A stretch of 64,000 nucleotides of DNA from Gammaproteobacteria bacterium (GCA_028293725.1 JAQGOE010000257.1:1-64000), one strand, 5' to 3'; counted from the stretch's first letter, positions 46,416-59,163 are shown. A program made the numbers and translations. The notes: generated from the letters alone by a model not told the origin.

Positions 46416-46449
46416 AAAACAAAAGGCGCAGACCCCGGGTCTGCGCCTT
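46416..46449 (-). terminator. Rho-independent terminator between ftsH and folP
   Basis: On the minus strand, 12-base perfect arms (AAGGCGCAGACC, 46423-46434, with GGTCTGCGCCTT, 46438-46449) close a 3-base loop, and TTTTGTTTT follows. It lies 39 bases after the ftsH stop and immediately before folP, so it can act as a terminator or attenuator. Confidence 0.9.
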
Positions 46450-46488
46450 AGTCCGTGCGGCCTAGAGCCGCCTCAGCTCTTCACGCGA

Positions 46489-48405
<1,917 letters not shown>

Positions 48406-48731
48406 AGCGTCAGACCTCTATAGAGGGACGGTATGGTGGATTGATCCAACCTACACCAGAAGAAAGTCCATAGCCAGCAAATACATCTCGCCACTTCGGG
48501 CACCTTAACGGGCCGCTCGAACCCCCGGAACTTGGTCCCCTTGGCAGACTTTGATCAGGGCGTGGCCACCGGCTTCAAGCCCTGCGAGGCCCTATTGAGG
48601 GCCCATTTACTGAGATAGACGGATTTCCTGTGGACATGGAGGTACGAACGTCGCTTTCCGAACGCCGCGGCAGCTGCTTTGTTCCTGCTTAGGCCCCGCA
48701 GAGCACCCGCGGCGCCCTATACAATCCCGAC
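48406..48731. other. 326-base divergent spacer between ftsH and yhbY
   Basis: I see no gene in either strand. It should contain the promoters of ftsH and yhbY and occupies the place where rlmE (ftsJ) lies in many relatives. Only the TATACAAT box next to yhbY stands out. Confidence 0.5.
48718..48731 (+). promoter_or_regulatory. -10-like TATACAAT six bases before yhbY
   Basis: TATACAAT (48718-48725) ends six bases before the ATG at 48732, and no Shine-Dalgarno separates them. The expected transcription start falls on the ATG itself, indicating a leaderless message. No -35 match is evident. Confidence 0.5.
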
Positions 48732-49091
48732 ATGGACAAGAAAACCGCCAAACCACCCCGCGCCGCTGCCGCGGACGCCGCCCCGACTGCCGCTCCCGAT
48801 CTCACGGAAAAGCAGCGCCGCTACCTGCGTGGACTCGCCCACCCGCTAAAGCCGGTAATCCTCCTCGGCAAAGAGGGCCTTACGGATTCCGTCGCGAAGG
48901 AGACCGCCCGCGCGCTTCACGACCACGAGCTCATCAAAGTGAAAGGGCTCGGGGGAGATCGCGATGCCCGCGACGCCGCGTTCACGGCGCTCGCAGAACG
49001 GACCGGAAGCGCACTTGTGCACCGCATCGGTAACGTCGGGGTTCTCTACCGCCCGCGCCCAGACCTGAAACGCATTCTCATCCCGGACTAG
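48732..49091 (+). CDS. yhbY: Ribosome-associated RNA-binding protein YhbY (CRM domain)
   Basis: This 119-residue protein has an N-terminal Ala/Pro/Lys tail of about 25 residues. A CRM/YhbY KH-like domain follows: LTEKQRRYLRGLAHPLKPVILLGKEGLTDSV, HDHELIKVKGLG and the end RIGNVGVLYRPRP. E. coli YhbY binds pre-50S ribosomal particles. The conserved position next to ftsH supports the call. The transcript may be leaderless. Confidence 0.93.
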   Translation: MDKKTAKPPRAAAADAAPTAAPDLTEKQRRYLRGLAHPLKPVILLGKEGLTDSVAKETARALHDHELIKVKGLGGDRDARDAAFTALAERTGSALVHRIGNVGVLYRPRPDLKRILIPD

Positions 49092-49136
49092 CGCCCGGGC
49101 GGCGCGCCGCGTGCCTGCGCGCCGAGGCGCACCCCA

Positions 49137-49613
49137 TCACTCGTATTTAACGGCGACGATCTCGTACGACCTGATTCCGCCCGGCGCCGCGACGTCCACC
49201 ACGTCGCCCTCGGACTTCCCGACCACGGCTCGGGCGATGGGCGAAGTGATCGAAACCCGGCCCGCCCGGATGTCGGCCTCATCCTCACCGACGACCTGGT
49301 AGGTGACGCGATGCGCGCCATCCTGCTCTTCGAGCTCGATCACGGCACCGAACACCACCTTGCCGGTGTTCGTGAGCTTCGACGTATCGATCACCTCGGC
49401 CGTCGAGAGCTTTGCCTCGATCTCGTTGATGCGGCCTTCGATGAAGCCTTGCTGCTCGCGGGCGGCGTGATACTCGGCGTTCTCGGACAGATCGCCATGC
49501 GCGCGGGCTTCGGCGATCGCCTTGATCACATTCGGCCGCGATTCAGTCTTGAGCTTCTTCAACTCGTTACGCAGCGCCTCAGCGCCACGCATGGTCATGG
49601 GAGTGCGTTTCAT
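49137..49613 (-). CDS. greA: Transcription elongation factor GreA
   Basis: This 158-residue factor inserts into the RNA polymerase secondary channel and stimulates cleavage of backtracked RNA. The coiled-coil N-terminal domain holds [16 protein letters not shown] and the loop [20 protein letters not shown] with the two catalytic acidic residues. The C-terminal FKBP-like domain ends YEIVAVKYE. The length equals the E. coli protein. The ATG overlaps the carB stop by four bases (ATGA). Confidence 0.97.
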   Translation of the reverse strand: MKRTPMTMRGAEALRNELKKLKTESRPNVIKAIAEARAHGDLSENAEYHAAREQQGFIEGRINEIEAKLSTAEVIDTSKLTNTGKVVFGAVIELEEQDGAHRVTYQVVGEDEADIRAGRVSITSPIARAVVGKSEGDVVDVAAPGGIRSYEIVAVKYE

Positions 49614-52600
49614 GCCCTCAGCGCCTCTTTATGCAGATCCTGCAGGCGGTTCACCTCAACCTCATCGAGATGATCCAACGCCTCGCAGGTGGCGAGCCCC
49701 GCCGCGAGAGTCGTGTAGTACGTCACCCGACGATACACAGCCTCACGGCGAATGGAATTCGATTCCCGGATGGCCTGCTTGCCTTCGGTCGTGTTCACGA
49801 TCAGATCGATCTCGTCGTTCTTGATCATGTCCACGATGTGCGGCCGTCCCTCGCGAACTTTGTTAACTCGACGACAGACAACGCCCGCCTCAGTCAGCGT
49901 TCGTGCCGTCCCCTCCGTGGCGAGTACCTCGAAGCCTTTCTCGATGAGCCTGCGCGCAAGCACCACCGCCCCGGCCTTATCTCGGTCACGCACACTGATG
50001 AAGCATACGCCGTTGCGCGGCAGGGTCACGCCCGAAGCAGTCTGGGCCTTGGCATAAGCCTCACCGAAGGTTCGTCCCGTGCCCATCACTTCGCCCGTGG
50101 ACTTCATCTCAGGACCCAGGATCGGATCGGCCTCGGGAAATTTATTGAACGGAAATACCGCCTCCTTCACCGAGTAGAACGCCGGCACACGCTCCGTCGT
50201 CGCGCCCAGCTCCTTCAACTTCCGTCCCGTCATCACACGGGCAGCGATCTTCGCGAGCGGCGCGCCAGTAGCCTTCGACACGAACGGCACCGTGCGTGAG
50301 GCACGCGGATTCACTTCGAGAACGTAGATGATCCCGTTCTGGATCGCGAACTGAATGTTCATCAGCCCGACGACATTCAGCGCCTTCGCCAGCTTACGGG
50401 TCTGCTCACGCAAATCATCCTGTACCTGTGCGGTCAGGCTGTTGGGAGGCAGCGAGCAGCCGGAATCGCCCGAATGAACGCCGGCCTGCTCGACATGCTC
50501 CATGATGCCGCCGATCAGAACATCCTCGCCGTCGCAAACGGCATCCACGTCCACCTCGATCGCAACATCGAGGAAGCGATCGAGCAACACCGGGCTGTCA
50601 TTCGACACCTGCACGGCGTGAGTCATGTAGGTGCGCAGATCATCCTCGTTGAAAACGATCTCCATGGCCCGACCGCCGAGCACATAGGACGGACGCACGA
50701 CCAGCGGGAAGCCAACTTCACGCGCCAGGACCACGGCCTGTTCCTCCGTACGCGCCGTCGCGTTCGCTGGCTGCTTCAGGTTCAACTTACGAACCAGTTC
50801 CTGAAAGCGCTCGCGGTCCTCGGCGACGTCGATGGAATCAGGCGACGTACCGATGATCGGCGCGCCCGCTTCCTCCAGCGCACGTGACAGTTTCAGTGGT
50901 GTCTGCCCACCGAATTGCACGATGACGCCTTCCGGCTTTTCCTTCGCGAGAATTTCCAACACATCCTCGAGCGTCAGCGGCTCGAAGTAGAGCCGGTCCG
51001 ACGTGTCGTAATCCGTCGAGACCGTCTCCGGGTTGCAATTCACCATGATGGTCTCGAAACCATCTTCGCGCAGCTGCAGGGCGGCGTGCACACAGCAGTA
51101 ATCGAACTCGATGCCCTGCCCGATACGGTTCGGGCCACCGCCCAGGATCATGATCTTGCGACGATTCGTCGGATTCGCCTCGCATTCCTCCTCGTAGGTG
51201 GAATACATGTAGGCGGTCGAAGTCGCGAATTCAGCCGCGCAGGTGTCGACGCGCTTGTATACGGGCACGATGCCGAGCTCGTGACGCTTGGAGCGAATCG
51301 CTCTCTCGGGCATGTCGACGAGCTTGCCGAGACGGCTGTCGGAGAAGCCCTTACGCTTCAGATGACGCAACCTGTCAGCGGTGAGCGCGGCGAACCCGTC
51401 AGAGGCGAGACGCGCCTCCTCCTTGAGGAGATCCTCCACCTGCGCCAGGAACCACGGATCGATGTGTGTCAGCTCGTGGATGCGGTCGAGTGTCCAGCCG
51501 GCACGGAACGCGTCCGCTACGTACAACAGACGGTCGGCGCCGGGCGCCTGCAACTCGTAGGTGAGCTTGTCGCGCGACTCATCTGTCAGCGGCAACGACA
51601 GGCGCGGCGTCAAGCCATCCAACCCCGTCTCCAACCCGCGCAACGCCTTCTGCAGAGACTCCTGGAAGGTACGGCCGATGGCCATCACCTCGCCCACGGA
51701 CTTCATCTGCGTCGTGAGGCGATCGTTCGCAGCCGGGAATTTCTCGAAAGTAAATCGCGGGATCTTCGTCACCACGTAGTCGATCGACGGCTCGAACGAG
51801 GCGGGCGTCGTGCCGCCGGTGATGTCGTTCTTCAGCTCATCGAGCGTGTAGCCGACGGCGAGTTTCGCGGCGATCTTGGCGATCGGGAACCCGGTGGCCT
51901 TCGAGGCCAGCGCCGAAGAGCGCGACACGCGCGGATTCATCTCGATCACGAGCAGGCGGCCGTCGTCCGGGTTCACGGCGAACTGCACGTTGGAGCCGCC
52001 AGTCTCGACACCGATCTTGCGCAACACCGCGATGGAGGCATCGCGCATGCGCTGGTATTCCTTGTCGGTGAGCGTTAGAGCGGGCGCCACCGTGATGGAG
52101 TCCCCCGTGTGCACGCCCATTGGGTCGAAGTTCTCGATGGAGCAGACAATGATGCAATTGTCCTTGTGGTCGCGGACCACCTCCATCTCGAACTCTTTCC
52201 AACCGATGACCGACTCTTCGATCAACACCTCGCTGGTCGGCGACGCTTCGAGCCCGCGCGCCACGATCGCCTCGAGCTCTTCCCGGTTGTAAGCGATACC
52301 CCCGCCCGTGCCGCCCATCGTGAACGAGGGCCGGATGACCACGGGATAGCCGTTCTCCGCGGCGATCGCAATCGCCTCCTCGAGACTGCGCGCGATCTGG
52401 GATTTCGGACACTCCAGGCCGATCTCGCGCATCGCGTTGCGGAACAACTCGCGATCCTCGGCCATGTCGATGGCGGCTCGCGAGGCGGCGATGAGCTGCA
52501 CGCCGTGTTTCTCGAGTACGCCTTCGCGTACCAGGTCGAGCGCGGTGTTGAGTGCCGTCTGGCCGCCCATGGTGGGCAGCAGGGCGTCGGGCTTCTCTTT

Positions 52601-52837
52601 CTCGATGATCCGCGCGACGGTCTTCCAGTTGATCGGCTCGATGTAGATGGCGTCCGCCATCTCCGGGTCGGTCATGATCGTGGCGGGATTGGAGTTCACC
52701 AGGATGACGCGGTAGCCCTCCTCGCGGAGCGCCTTGCACGCCTGTGCGCCGGAGTAATCGAACTCGCAGGCCTGCCCGATGATGATGGGGCCGGCGCCGA
52801 TGATCAGGATGCTCTCGATGTCAGTTCGTTTGGGCAT
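49610..52837 (-). CDS. carB: Carbamoyl-phosphate synthase large subunit
   Basis: This synthetase of about 1075 residues makes carbamoyl phosphate for arginine and pyrimidine synthesis. The first ATP-grasp half (about 1-400) starts with [22 protein letters not shown] and contains [16 protein letters not shown]. The second (about 550-930) contains [19 protein letters not shown] and [15 protein letters not shown] methylglyoxal-synthase-like allosteric domain closes the protein (about 940-1075). The ATG at 52837 matches the family N-terminus; a GTG at 52852 that touches the carA stop is an alternative. Confidence 0.97.
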   Translation of the reverse strand: MPKRTDIESILIIGAGPIIIGQACEFDYSGAQACKALREEGYRVILVNSNPATIMTDPEMADAIYIEPINWKTVARIIEKEKPDALLPTMGGQTALNTALDLVREGVLEKHGVQLIAASRAAIDMAEDRELFRNAMREIGLECPKSQIARSLEEAIAIAAENGYPVVIRPSFTMGGTGGGIAYNREELEAIVARGLEASPTSEVLIEESVIGWKEFEMEVVRDHKDNCIIVCSIENFDPMGVHTGDSITVAPALTLTDKEYQRMRDASIAVLRKIGVETGGSNVQFAVNPDDGRLLVIEMNPRVSRSSALASKATGFPIAKIAAKLAVGYTLDELKNDITGGTTPASFEPSIDYVVTKIPRFTFEKFPAANDRLTTQMKSVGEVMAIGRTFQESLQKALRGLETGLDGLTPRLSLPLTDESRDKLTYELQAPGADRLLYVADAFRAGWTLDRIHELTHIDPWFLAQVEDLLKEEARLASDGFAALTADRLRHLKRKGFSDSRLGKLVDMPERAIRSKRHELGIVPVYKRVDTCAAEFATSTAYMYSTYEEECEANPTNRRKIMILGGGPNRIGQGIEFDYCCVHAALQLREDGFETIMVNCNPETVSTDYDTSDRLYFEPLTLEDVLEILAKEKPEGVIVQFGGQTPLKLSRALEEAGAPIIGTSPDSIDVAEDRERFQELVRKLNLKQPANATARTEEQAVVLAREVGFPLVVRPSYVLGGRAMEIVFNEDDLRTYMTHAVQVSNDSPVLLDRFLDVAIEVDVDAVCDGEDVLIGGIMEHVEQAGVHSGDSGCSLPPNSLTAQVQDDLREQTRKLAKALNVVGLMNIQFAIQNGIIYVLEVNPRASRTVPFVSKATGAPLAKIAARVMTGRKLKELGATTERVPAFYSVKEAVFPFNKFPEADPILGPEMKSTGEVMGTGRTFGEAYAKAQTASGVTLPRNGVCFISVRDRDKAGAVVLARRLIEKGFEVLATEGTARTLTEAGVVCRRVNKVREGRPHIVDMIKNDEIDLIVNTTEGKQAIRESNSIRREAVYRRVTYYTTLAAGLATCEALDHLDEVEVNRLQDLHKEALRA

Positions 52838-52851
52838 AGTCGCGATGCCCA

Positions 52852-54039
52852 CTACTTGCGGGCGTTATCCTCTGCCAACTTCAGTTGCATCTGCAGACGA
52901 CGCAGCATCAGGTGGTTGAATCGTTCAAACAGCGGTTTCAGATCGTGCGGACCGGGGCTCGCTTCCGGATGTCCCTGGAAGCCGAACGCGGGCCGATCCT
53001 TGAAGGCAAGCCCCTGCAGCGTGCCATCGAACAGTGAGCGGTGGGTGGCCTTTACGTTGTCAGGCAGCGTCGTCTCGTCGACCGCGAAACCGTGATTCTG
53101 ACTCGTGATGAAAACCCGCCCGGAATCGAGATCCTGCACGGGGTGGTTCGCCCCATGGTGACCGGCCTTCATCTTGACGGTCTTCGCGCCACTGGCGAGA
53201 CCGAGTATCTGGTGACCGAGGCAGATGCCGAATACGGGCAAAGGCACGGCCGGATCTGTATCGAGCAGTTCCTTCGTCGCGGTGATGGCGTAGTCGCACG
53301 GCTCCGGGTCCCCGGGGCCGTTTGAGAGAAACACGCCATCGGGCGCGAGCGCGAGGACTTCTTTGGCGGAAGTCTGTGCCGGGACCACGGTCACGCGGCA
53401 ACCGAAGTCGGCCAGCAGGCGCAGGATGTTGCGTTTGATGCCGAAATCATAAGCGACCACATGGAGCCGCTGGTGCGAGCGGATTGGCAGACGGGAGGCA
53501 TCGGGCCAGACCGTGCCCTCATTCCACTGGAAGCTACGCTTGGTGGTGACGACCTTCGCGAGGTCCATGCCCTTGAGGCCGGGGAACTTGCGCGCGAGTT
53601 TTACCGCCGCCGCCTGATCGACCGTCTTCTCGCCGGTCATGATGCAGCCGGCCTGCGCGCCCTTCTCCCGCAGAATCCGCGTGAGCTTGCGCGTGTCGAT
53701 GTTGGCGATCGCGACGATCTTGCCTCGATCGAGAAAGTCGGTGAGCGATTCGTTGGTACGCCAATTGCTCGCGACGATCGGCAGATCGCGGATGATGAGA
53801 CCGGCGGCGTAGATCTGCCCGGATTCGAGATCCTCGGGCGTGGCGCCGGTGTTACCGATGTGAGGACAGGTCAGCGTGACAATCTGACGGGCATAGGACG
53901 GGTCAGTGAGAATTTCCTGGTAGCCCGTCAATGCAGTATTGAAAACGACTTCGCCTGTGGTGTTGCCCTTCGCTCCAATTGACTGGCCGCGGAAGATCGT
54001 GCCATCCGCCAGCGCCAGTACCGCAGGTACGCCGCTCAC
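52852..54039 (-). CDS. carA: Carbamoyl-phosphate synthase small subunit
   Basis: This 395-residue glutaminase subunit delivers ammonia to CarB. The N-terminal domain carries [16 protein letters not shown] and [16 protein letters not shown]. The class I amidotransferase domain has the nucleophile Cys in [15 protein letters not shown] and the His-Glu pair near [10 protein letters not shown]. The GTG at 54039 has GGGGA 9 bases upstream. It directly precedes carB. Confidence 0.97.
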   Translation of the reverse strand: MSGVPAVLALADGTIFRGQSIGAKGNTTGEVVFNTALTGYQEILTDPSYARQIVTLTCPHIGNTGATPEDLESGQIYAAGLIIRDLPIVASNWRTNESLTDFLDRGKIVAIANIDTRKLTRILREKGAQAGCIMTGEKTVDQAAAVKLARKFPGLKGMDLAKVVTTKRSFQWNEGTVWPDASRLPIRSHQRLHVVAYDFGIKRNILRLLADFGCRVTVVPAQTSAKEVLALAPDGVFLSNGPGDPEPCDYAITATKELLDTDPAVPLPVFGICLGHQILGLASGAKTVKMKAGHHGANHPVQDLDSGRVFITSQNHGFAVDETTLPDNVKATHRSLFDGTLQGLAFKDRPAFGFQGHPEASPGPHDLKPLFERFNHLMLRRLQMQLKLAEDNARK

Positions 54040-54160
54040 TTAATAATATCCCCTTCCTAATTGTCGACCGGCTGAAAGACGCCCAGGGGCGCTTTCAGCA
54101 GGCGCGGCTTTATTTGTGGGCAGACGATGGGACGTCAAGCCCTACTTACCGCGCGCGCAT

Positions 54161-54198
54161 ATACAAAGCGGGAGGAGTTCTCTCGAACATCCTCCCGC
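54161..54198 (-). terminator. Branched hairpin before carA (dapB terminator or car leader element)
   Basis: GCGGGAGGA (54168-54176) pairs with TCCTCCCGC (54190-54198), and inside it GTTC pairs with GAAC around TCTC, leaving one bulged A. On the minus strand, TTTGTAT follows the stem. It lies between dapB and carA, so it may terminate dapB or control carAB. Confidence 0.65.
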
Positions 54199-54327
54199 CT
54201 TGCATGGACTAACCCGCACTCGGATGGACTAAACCCGTCGGATTACGGAGAAAGTTTACGGGCGTGCGCCTGACGTGTCCACGGAAAAATCCCAGGCCTG
54301 ACACCGCCTAAATCCGCAGAGTATTTT

Positions 54328-55227
54328 CTAAGTGCTTGTTTTTAAACCAAGAAAATCGCTCATAATGTAACGTCCGGGGGGCTGAGCAGCCAGCCAGAGC
54401 GCGGCCTTGACCGCACCCCGGGCAAAGATGGCCCGGTCGGTGGCCCGGTGACCCAGGGTGATTTGCTCGCCCGTACCGGCGAACAGGACGGTGTGGTCGC
54501 CAACGATGTCGCCACCGCGGATGACCGCGTATCCGATGTCGCCACTGCGACGTTCGCCGGAACGGCTCGTAGAGATGGTCGCCGGACCTGCGGAAGCCAT
54601 CGGGGCCGACGCTGTGTCCGTCGCAGACGCATGCATCGACGTAGCGCCGCCGGCCGATCCCGCGCGCCCTGCATCACCTCTCCCCTCCGCCGCCGCCTTC
54701 CCCAACGCCAGCGCAGTCCCCGACGGCGCATCCTTCTTCATCCGGTGATGCGCCTCGACAATCTCAACGTCGAAGTCAGCGGGCAATGCCTTCGCCGCCA
54801 TCCGGGTGAGCTCGAGCAACAGGGTGACACCAATACTGGTGTTAGGAGCGACCAGGAGCGGGATCTCCTTCGCCGCCTCGTCGAACACCGATGTCAGCTC
54901 CGCCGGGTAGCCCGTCGTACCGATCAACAGAGGTTTACGGGCCGCGCGACAGACCATGACGTTCGAACGCGTCGTATGCGGCTGCGAGAAGTCGATAACG
55001 ATCTCGGCCCGGGCCAGAGCGGCCGCCAAGTCGTCCGTCACGGGTACGTCGAGGCGTCCGATGCCCGCCAGTTCGCCGGCGTCCTTCCCCAACGAGGCGC
55101 TGGTAGTGGACGCAACCGCCCCGCAAACACGCAACTCACCAGGGATTTCAGTCGCCGCACGAATCAACGCGCGGCCCATGCGGCCCGCGGCGCCGATGAT
55201 GACGGTATTCAGGGGGGTCGCCCCCAT
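54328..55227 (-). CDS. dapB: 4-hydroxy-tetrahydrodipicolinate reductase
   Basis: This 299-residue enzyme of lysine/diaminopimelate synthesis has an NAD(P)-binding N-terminus (VIIGAAGRMGRALIRA), GTTGYPAEL, and the catalytic EAHHRMKKDAPSGTALALG (about 158-176). The usual length is about 270. The excess is a low-complexity Gly/Ala/Ser/Thr stretch at about 181-222, between the substrate loop and the SGERRSGDIGYAVIRGGD strand. The frame is intact. The ATG overlaps the dnaJ stop (TGATG). Confidence 0.96.
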   Translation of the reverse strand: MGATPLNTVIIGAAGRMGRALIRAATEIPGELRVCGAVASTTSASLGKDAGELAGIGRLDVPVTDDLAAALARAEIVIDFSQPHTTRSNVMVCRAARKPLLIGTTGYPAELTSVFDEAAKEIPLLVAPNTSIGVTLLLELTRMAAKALPADFDVEIVEAHHRMKKDAPSGTALALGKAAAEGRGDAGRAGSAGGATSMHASATDTASAPMASAGPATISTSRSGERRSGDIGYAVIRGGDIVGDHTVLFAGTGEQITLGHRATDRAIFARGAVKAALWLAAQPPGRYIMSDFLGLKTST

Positions 55228-56372
55228 CAGGCCGCGCCACCCGAGAAAAACCGCTTCACGCCCTCGAAGAATCCCTTCTCTCGGGGCGCATGCCGACTCG
55301 TGTCGCCCTTGAGGGTCTCATCGAGCTTACGAATGAGCTCACGCTGCTCGGCGGACAGATTCACCGGCGTTTCAATCACGACCCGGCAGAACAAATCGCC
55401 GCGCGCGCCGCCGCGAACAGGCTTCACTCCCTTATCGCGCAACCGGAAGACCCGACCCGACTGTGTTTCAGTGGGGATCTTCAACGTCACTTCGCCGTCG
55501 AGAGTGGGGACGTCGACGGTGCCACCTAGAGCGGCGGTCGCGAAACTCACCGGAACCTCGCAGCTCAGGTGCTCGCCGTCACGCTCAAATATCGCGTGTT
55601 CCTTGACGCTGATTTCAACGTACAGGTCGCCCGGAGGACCTCCATTGCGGCCCGCTTCACCCTCAGCGCCGAGGCGGATGCGGTCACCGGTGTCGACGCC
55701 CGCCGGCACCTTCACCGAAAGCTTACGAGTACGTCGAACACGTCCCTGCCCAAGGCAGTTGTCGCACGGGTTCTTGACGATCGTGCCGCCACCGCGGCAA
55801 CGCGGACAGGTCTGCTGTAGCTGGAAGAAACCTTGCGAAATACGAACCTGTCCGGAACCCCCGCAGGTATCGCAGGCCTGCGCAGTGCTGCCCTTCGCGG
55901 CGCCACTGCCATTGCAAATCTCGCACTCCGAGAGTTTGGGGACGTCGATTTCGACCGAGTAGCCGAAGACCGCCTGATCGAGCTCCAGCTCCAGTTCATA
56001 GCGAAGATCCGCGCCACGAAACACCTGCGAGCGGCCTCCGCCGCCTGCGCGACGCGCGGCCCCAAAGATGTCGCCAAACACGTCGCCGAAGATATCGCTG
56101 AATGCATCGCCGGCCGAACCGCCGCGTCCGCCGCCGCGCGAAGAGGCCTCGATGCCGGCATGACCGTGCTGGTCATAGATGGCGCGCTTCTGCGCATCGG
56201 TGAGGACTTCGCAGGCCTCCTTGGCCTCTTTGAACAGCTCCTCCGCATCCTTGTCGTTCGGATTGCGGTCCGGATGGTGCTTCATGGCGAGGCGGCGATA
56301 CGCCTTCTTGATCTCCGCCTCGGTTGCCGTTCGGGGTACGTCTAGTACCTTGTAATAATCGCGCTTAGCCAT
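55227..56372 (-). CDS. dnaJ: Co-chaperone DnaJ
   Basis: This 381-residue type I Hsp40 stimulates DnaK ATPase and delivers substrates. The J domain (1-70) has the HPD motif in [11 protein letters not shown] Gly/Arg-rich linker contains [20 protein letters not shown]. The zinc-finger region has four CxxCxGxG-type motifs ([36 protein letters not shown]). The C-terminal substrate domains follow. It lies 115 bases after dnaK, with a terminator-like hairpin between them. Confidence 0.98.
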   Translation of the reverse strand: MAKRDYYKVLDVPRTATEAEIKKAYRRLAMKHHPDRNPNDKDAEELFKEAKEACEVLTDAQKRAIYDQHGHAGIEASSRGGGRGGSAGDAFSDIFGDVFGDIFGAARRAGGGGRSQVFRGADLRYELELELDQAVFGYSVEIDVPKLSECEICNGSGAAKGSTAQACDTCGGSGQVRISQGFFQLQQTCPRCRGGGTIVKNPCDNCLGQGRVRRTRKLSVKVPAGVDTGDRIRLGAEGEAGRNGGPPGDLYVEISVKEHAIFERDGEHLSCEVPVSFATAALGGTVDVPTLDGEVTLKIPTETQSGRVFRLRDKGVKPVRGGARGDLFCRVVIETPVNLSAEQRELIRKLDETLKGDTSRHAPREKGFFEGVKRFFSGGAA

Positions 56373-56390
56373 GCGTTAAATCAGTCGCCC

Positions 56391-56438
56391 GAAAACACCC
56401 GGGACCGGCGCTAGCCCATTGGGGCGCGCCGGTCCGGG
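56391..56438 (-). terminator. Hairpin between dnaK and dnaJ (terminator/attenuator)
   Basis: CCCGGGACCGGCGC (56398-56411) pairs with GCGCCGGTCCGGGG (56426-56439) with one mismatch. On the minus strand, TGTTTTC follows. Partial termination here would make dnaJ less abundant than dnaK. Confidence 0.7.
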
Positions 56439-56487
56439 GTTATTACTTATCTACGGGGTCAAGAAAATCCTGACGCTTCCGCTCAGC

Positions 56488-58452
56488 TTACGAAGCTTTG
56501 CGGTCCTTGTCTTTCACTTCTTCGAACTCCGCATCGACCACATCTTCCCGGCCCGCCTGCGCGCCTGACGCACCTGCACCGGCTCCGCCGCCGGCCGCGC
56601 CACCGGGACCCGCAGCACCTTCGGGGCCGCCCGGATTCGCTGCATAGGCCTTCTGGGCGATGCTGGCCGAAGCCTGCGCGAGCGCCTCAGTCTTCTTCTC
56701 GATGACACCCTTGTCGTCGCCCTTGAGGGCCGTGCGCAGATCGGAGATCGCCGATTCCACCTTGGCACGCTCGCCTGCATCGACCTTGTCACCGAGATCC
56801 TTCACCGTCTTCTCAACGGTGTGAATCATGCCGTCCGCCTTGTTACGGGTGTCGACCAGTTCGCGGAAGCGCTTGTCATCCTCAGCGTGCGCCTCGGCGT
56901 CGCGCACCATCCGCTTGATTTCCTCTTCATTCAGGCCGCTCGAGGCCTTGATGATGATCTTCTGCTCTTTCCCGCTGGCCTTGTCCTTCGCCGACACGTT
57001 CAGAATACCGTTCGCGTCGATGTCGAAAGACACCTCGACCTGCGGCATTCCGCGCGGCTGCGGCGGGATGTCCGTGAGATCGAACTTGCCGAGCGACTTG
57101 TTATCAGCCGCACGATCACGCTCGCCCTGCAGGACGTGGATGGTCACCGCAGTCTGATTGTCGTCAGCCGTCGAGAATGTCTGCGCCGCCTTCGTCGGGA
57201 TCGTGGTGTTCTTCTCGATGAGCTTCGTCGTGATGCCACCGAGCGTCTCGATACCGAGCGACAGCGGCGTTACGTCGAGGAGCAACACATCCTTCACTTC
57301 ACCGGAGAGCACGCCACCCTGAATCGCGGCGCCTACGGCAACCGCCTCATCCGGGTTCACGTCCTTGCGGGGCTCCTTGCCAAACAAGTCCTTCACATAC
57401 TTCTGCACGAGAGGCATGCGAGTCTGGCCACCGACGAGGATGACCTCGGCGATCTCGCTGGGCGAAACGCCCGCGTCCTTGAACGCGGTGCGGCACGGGG
57501 CGATGGTCTTCTGCACCAGGTCGTCCACCAGGGACTCGAGCTTCGCCCGGGTGAGTTTGATGTTGAGATGCTTCGGGCCCGAAGCGTCCGCCGTGATATA
57601 CGGCAGATTGATGTCGGTCTGCTGAGTCGAAGATAACTCGATCTTCGCCTTCTCCGCGGCCTCTTTGAGGCGCTGCATGGCGAGCGGGTCCTTACGGACG
57701 TCAACGCCCGACTCTTTCAGGAACTCATCGCCCAGGAAGTTGATGATACGGAGGTCGAAATCCTCACCACCCAGGAAGGTGTCGCCGTTCGTCGAGAGCA
57801 CTTCGAACTGCCGCTCGCCGTCTACTTCGGCGATCTCGATGATCGAGACGTCGAAGGTGCCACCACCCAGGTCGTACACCGCGATCTTGCGGTCGCCGCC
57901 CTGCTTGTCCTCACCATAGGCCAGTGCGGCCGCGGTGGGCTCATTGATGATGCGCTTCACTTCGAGGCCCGCGATGCGGCCGGCGTCCTTGGTCGCCTGG
58001 CGCTGGGAATCGTTGAAGTAGGCGGGGACAGTGATGACGGCCTCGGTGACGGTCTCACCCAGGTAGTCCTCGGCGGTCTTCTTCATCTTCATGAGGACGC
58101 GCGCGGAGATCTCCTGCGGGGCCATTTTCTTGCCCTGCACTTCGACCCAGGCATCGCCGTTGTCGGCCTTCGCGATCTTGTACGGGACCATCTTGGCGTC
58201 CCGCTGCACCACCTCGTCCTCGAACTTGCGTCCGATGAGGCGCTTGATGGCGAACAAGGTGTTCTGCGGATTCGTCACAGCCTGCCGCTTGGCGGGCTGG
58301 CCGACCAGCACCTCGTTATCCTTGGTGAACGCGACGATCGAGGGGGTCGTCCGATCGCCCTCACTGTTCTCGATCACACGGGGCTTACCGCCCTCCATGA
58401 TGGCCACGCACGAATTCGTCGTGCCGAGGTCAATGCCGATTACCTTTGCCAT
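56488..58452 (-). CDS. dnaK: Chaperone DnaK (Hsp70)
   Basis: This 654-residue Hsp70 has a nucleotide-binding domain (about 1-385) beginning [20 protein letters not shown], with [18 protein letters not shown] and [14 protein letters not shown]. The substrate domain contains [14 protein letters not shown]. The lid ends with a Gly/Ala-rich region and the acidic [14 protein letters not shown] tail. The ATG has GGAG 9 bases upstream. A heat-shock-type promoter is visible before the gene. Confidence 0.99.
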   Translation of the reverse strand: MAKVIGIDLGTTNSCVAIMEGGKPRVIENSEGDRTTPSIVAFTKDNEVLVGQPAKRQAVTNPQNTLFAIKRLIGRKFEDEVVQRDAKMVPYKIAKADNGDAWVEVQGKKMAPQEISARVLMKMKKTAEDYLGETVTEAVITVPAYFNDSQRQATKDAGRIAGLEVKRIINEPTAAALAYGEDKQGGDRKIAVYDLGGGTFDVSIIEIAEVDGERQFEVLSTNGDTFLGGEDFDLRIINFLGDEFLKESGVDVRKDPLAMQRLKEAAEKAKIELSSTQQTDINLPYITADASGPKHLNIKLTRAKLESLVDDLVQKTIAPCRTAFKDAGVSPSEIAEVILVGGQTRMPLVQKYVKDLFGKEPRKDVNPDEAVAVGAAIQGGVLSGEVKDVLLLDVTPLSLGIETLGGITTKLIEKNTTIPTKAAQTFSTADDNQTAVTIHVLQGERDRAADNKSLGKFDLTDIPPQPRGMPQVEVSFDIDANGILNVSAKDKASGKEQKIIIKASSGLNEEEIKRMVRDAEAHAEDDKRFRELVDTRNKADGMIHTVEKTVKDLGDKVDAGERAKVESAISDLRTALKGDDKGVIEKKTEALAQASASIAQKAYAANPGGPEGAAGPGGAAGGGAGAGASGAQAGREDVVDAEFEEVKDKDRKAS

Positions 58453-58507
58453 AGGGGTGTCTCCGCCAACAATCTTTTCTATCTAAATGGGTACGCTCTG
58501 GCTGCTC

Positions 58508-58537
58508 TTTTTGGGGAGCCTGCTGAGCGGATTCAAG
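58508..58537 (-). promoter_or_regulatory. Sigma-32 (RpoH)-type heat-shock promoter before dnaK
   Basis: On the minus strand, CTTGAAT (58537-58531) is separated by 14 bases from CCCCAAA (58516-58510), close to the RpoH consensus CTTGAAA / CCCCATnT. The start would fall about 50 bases before dnaK. It lies just after a GGCCGC-GGTACT-GCGGCC hairpin downstream of grpE. Confidence 0.6.
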
Positions 58538-58572
58538 GCCGCAGTACCGCGGCCGTCTGTCAATCCTCAGCT

Positions 58573-59124
58573 TCAGGGCGCCTTGGCCACAATGACCCGG
58601 GCCGGCCGTAGCAGCCGCCCATTGATCTCATAGCCCGGCTGCACCACCTGCAGCACCGAGTTCGGCTCGGCCGTATTCGACGGCTGAGCCATCATCGCCT
58701 CGTGGCGCGCCGGATCGAAGGGCTCGCCTACCGGGTTGATGGTTACGATGCCGATCTTTTCCAGGGCCTTGGCGAGGAGCTGCAGCGTGGCGTCCTGGCC
58801 CTGCTTGAGGCTACGGACGTCGGCCTTCTCGGCGTTCTGCACGGCGAGCTCGAGGCTGTCCCTGACTGGCAGCAGCTCCGCGGCAAACTTCTCGAGGCCG
58901 TAGCGGTTGGCCGCTTCGATGTCCTTTTGCGCCCGCTTACGGACGTTATCGAGATCAGCAACCGCCCGCAGGTACTGCCCCCAGTGATTTTTCGCTCGCT
59001 CCTCGGCCTCGCCAAGAGCCAGCTGCAAACGCTCGAGCTCGACCAGCTGGGACGCCGTCTCGGGCAGCACCGCGGTCTGTTCGCCTGCAGATTGCCGGTC
59101 GCCCCCGGCCTCATCCGTATTCAT
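58573..59124 (-). CDS. grpE: Nucleotide exchange factor GrpE
   Basis: This 183-residue protein releases ADP from DnaK. The long N-terminal coiled coil contains NHWGQYLRAVADLDNVRKRAQKDIE and a four-helix region, and the beta domain ends with VVQPGYEINGRLLRPARVIVAK, the family signature. The ATG has GGAG 8 bases upstream. Repeat copy B lies in the spacer before this gene. Confidence 0.97.
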   Translation of the reverse strand: MNTDEAGGDRQSAGEQTAVLPETASQLVELERLQLALGEAEERAKNHWGQYLRAVADLDNVRKRAQKDIEAANRYGLEKFAAELLPVRDSLELAVQNAEKADVRSLKQGQDATLQLLAKALEKIGIVTINPVGEPFDPARHEAMMAQPSNTAEPNSVLQVVQPGYEINGRLLRPARVIVAKAP

Positions 59125-59163
59125 TCAAAAATCTCCAATTGATGTAATTTTAGGCCTACGGCC

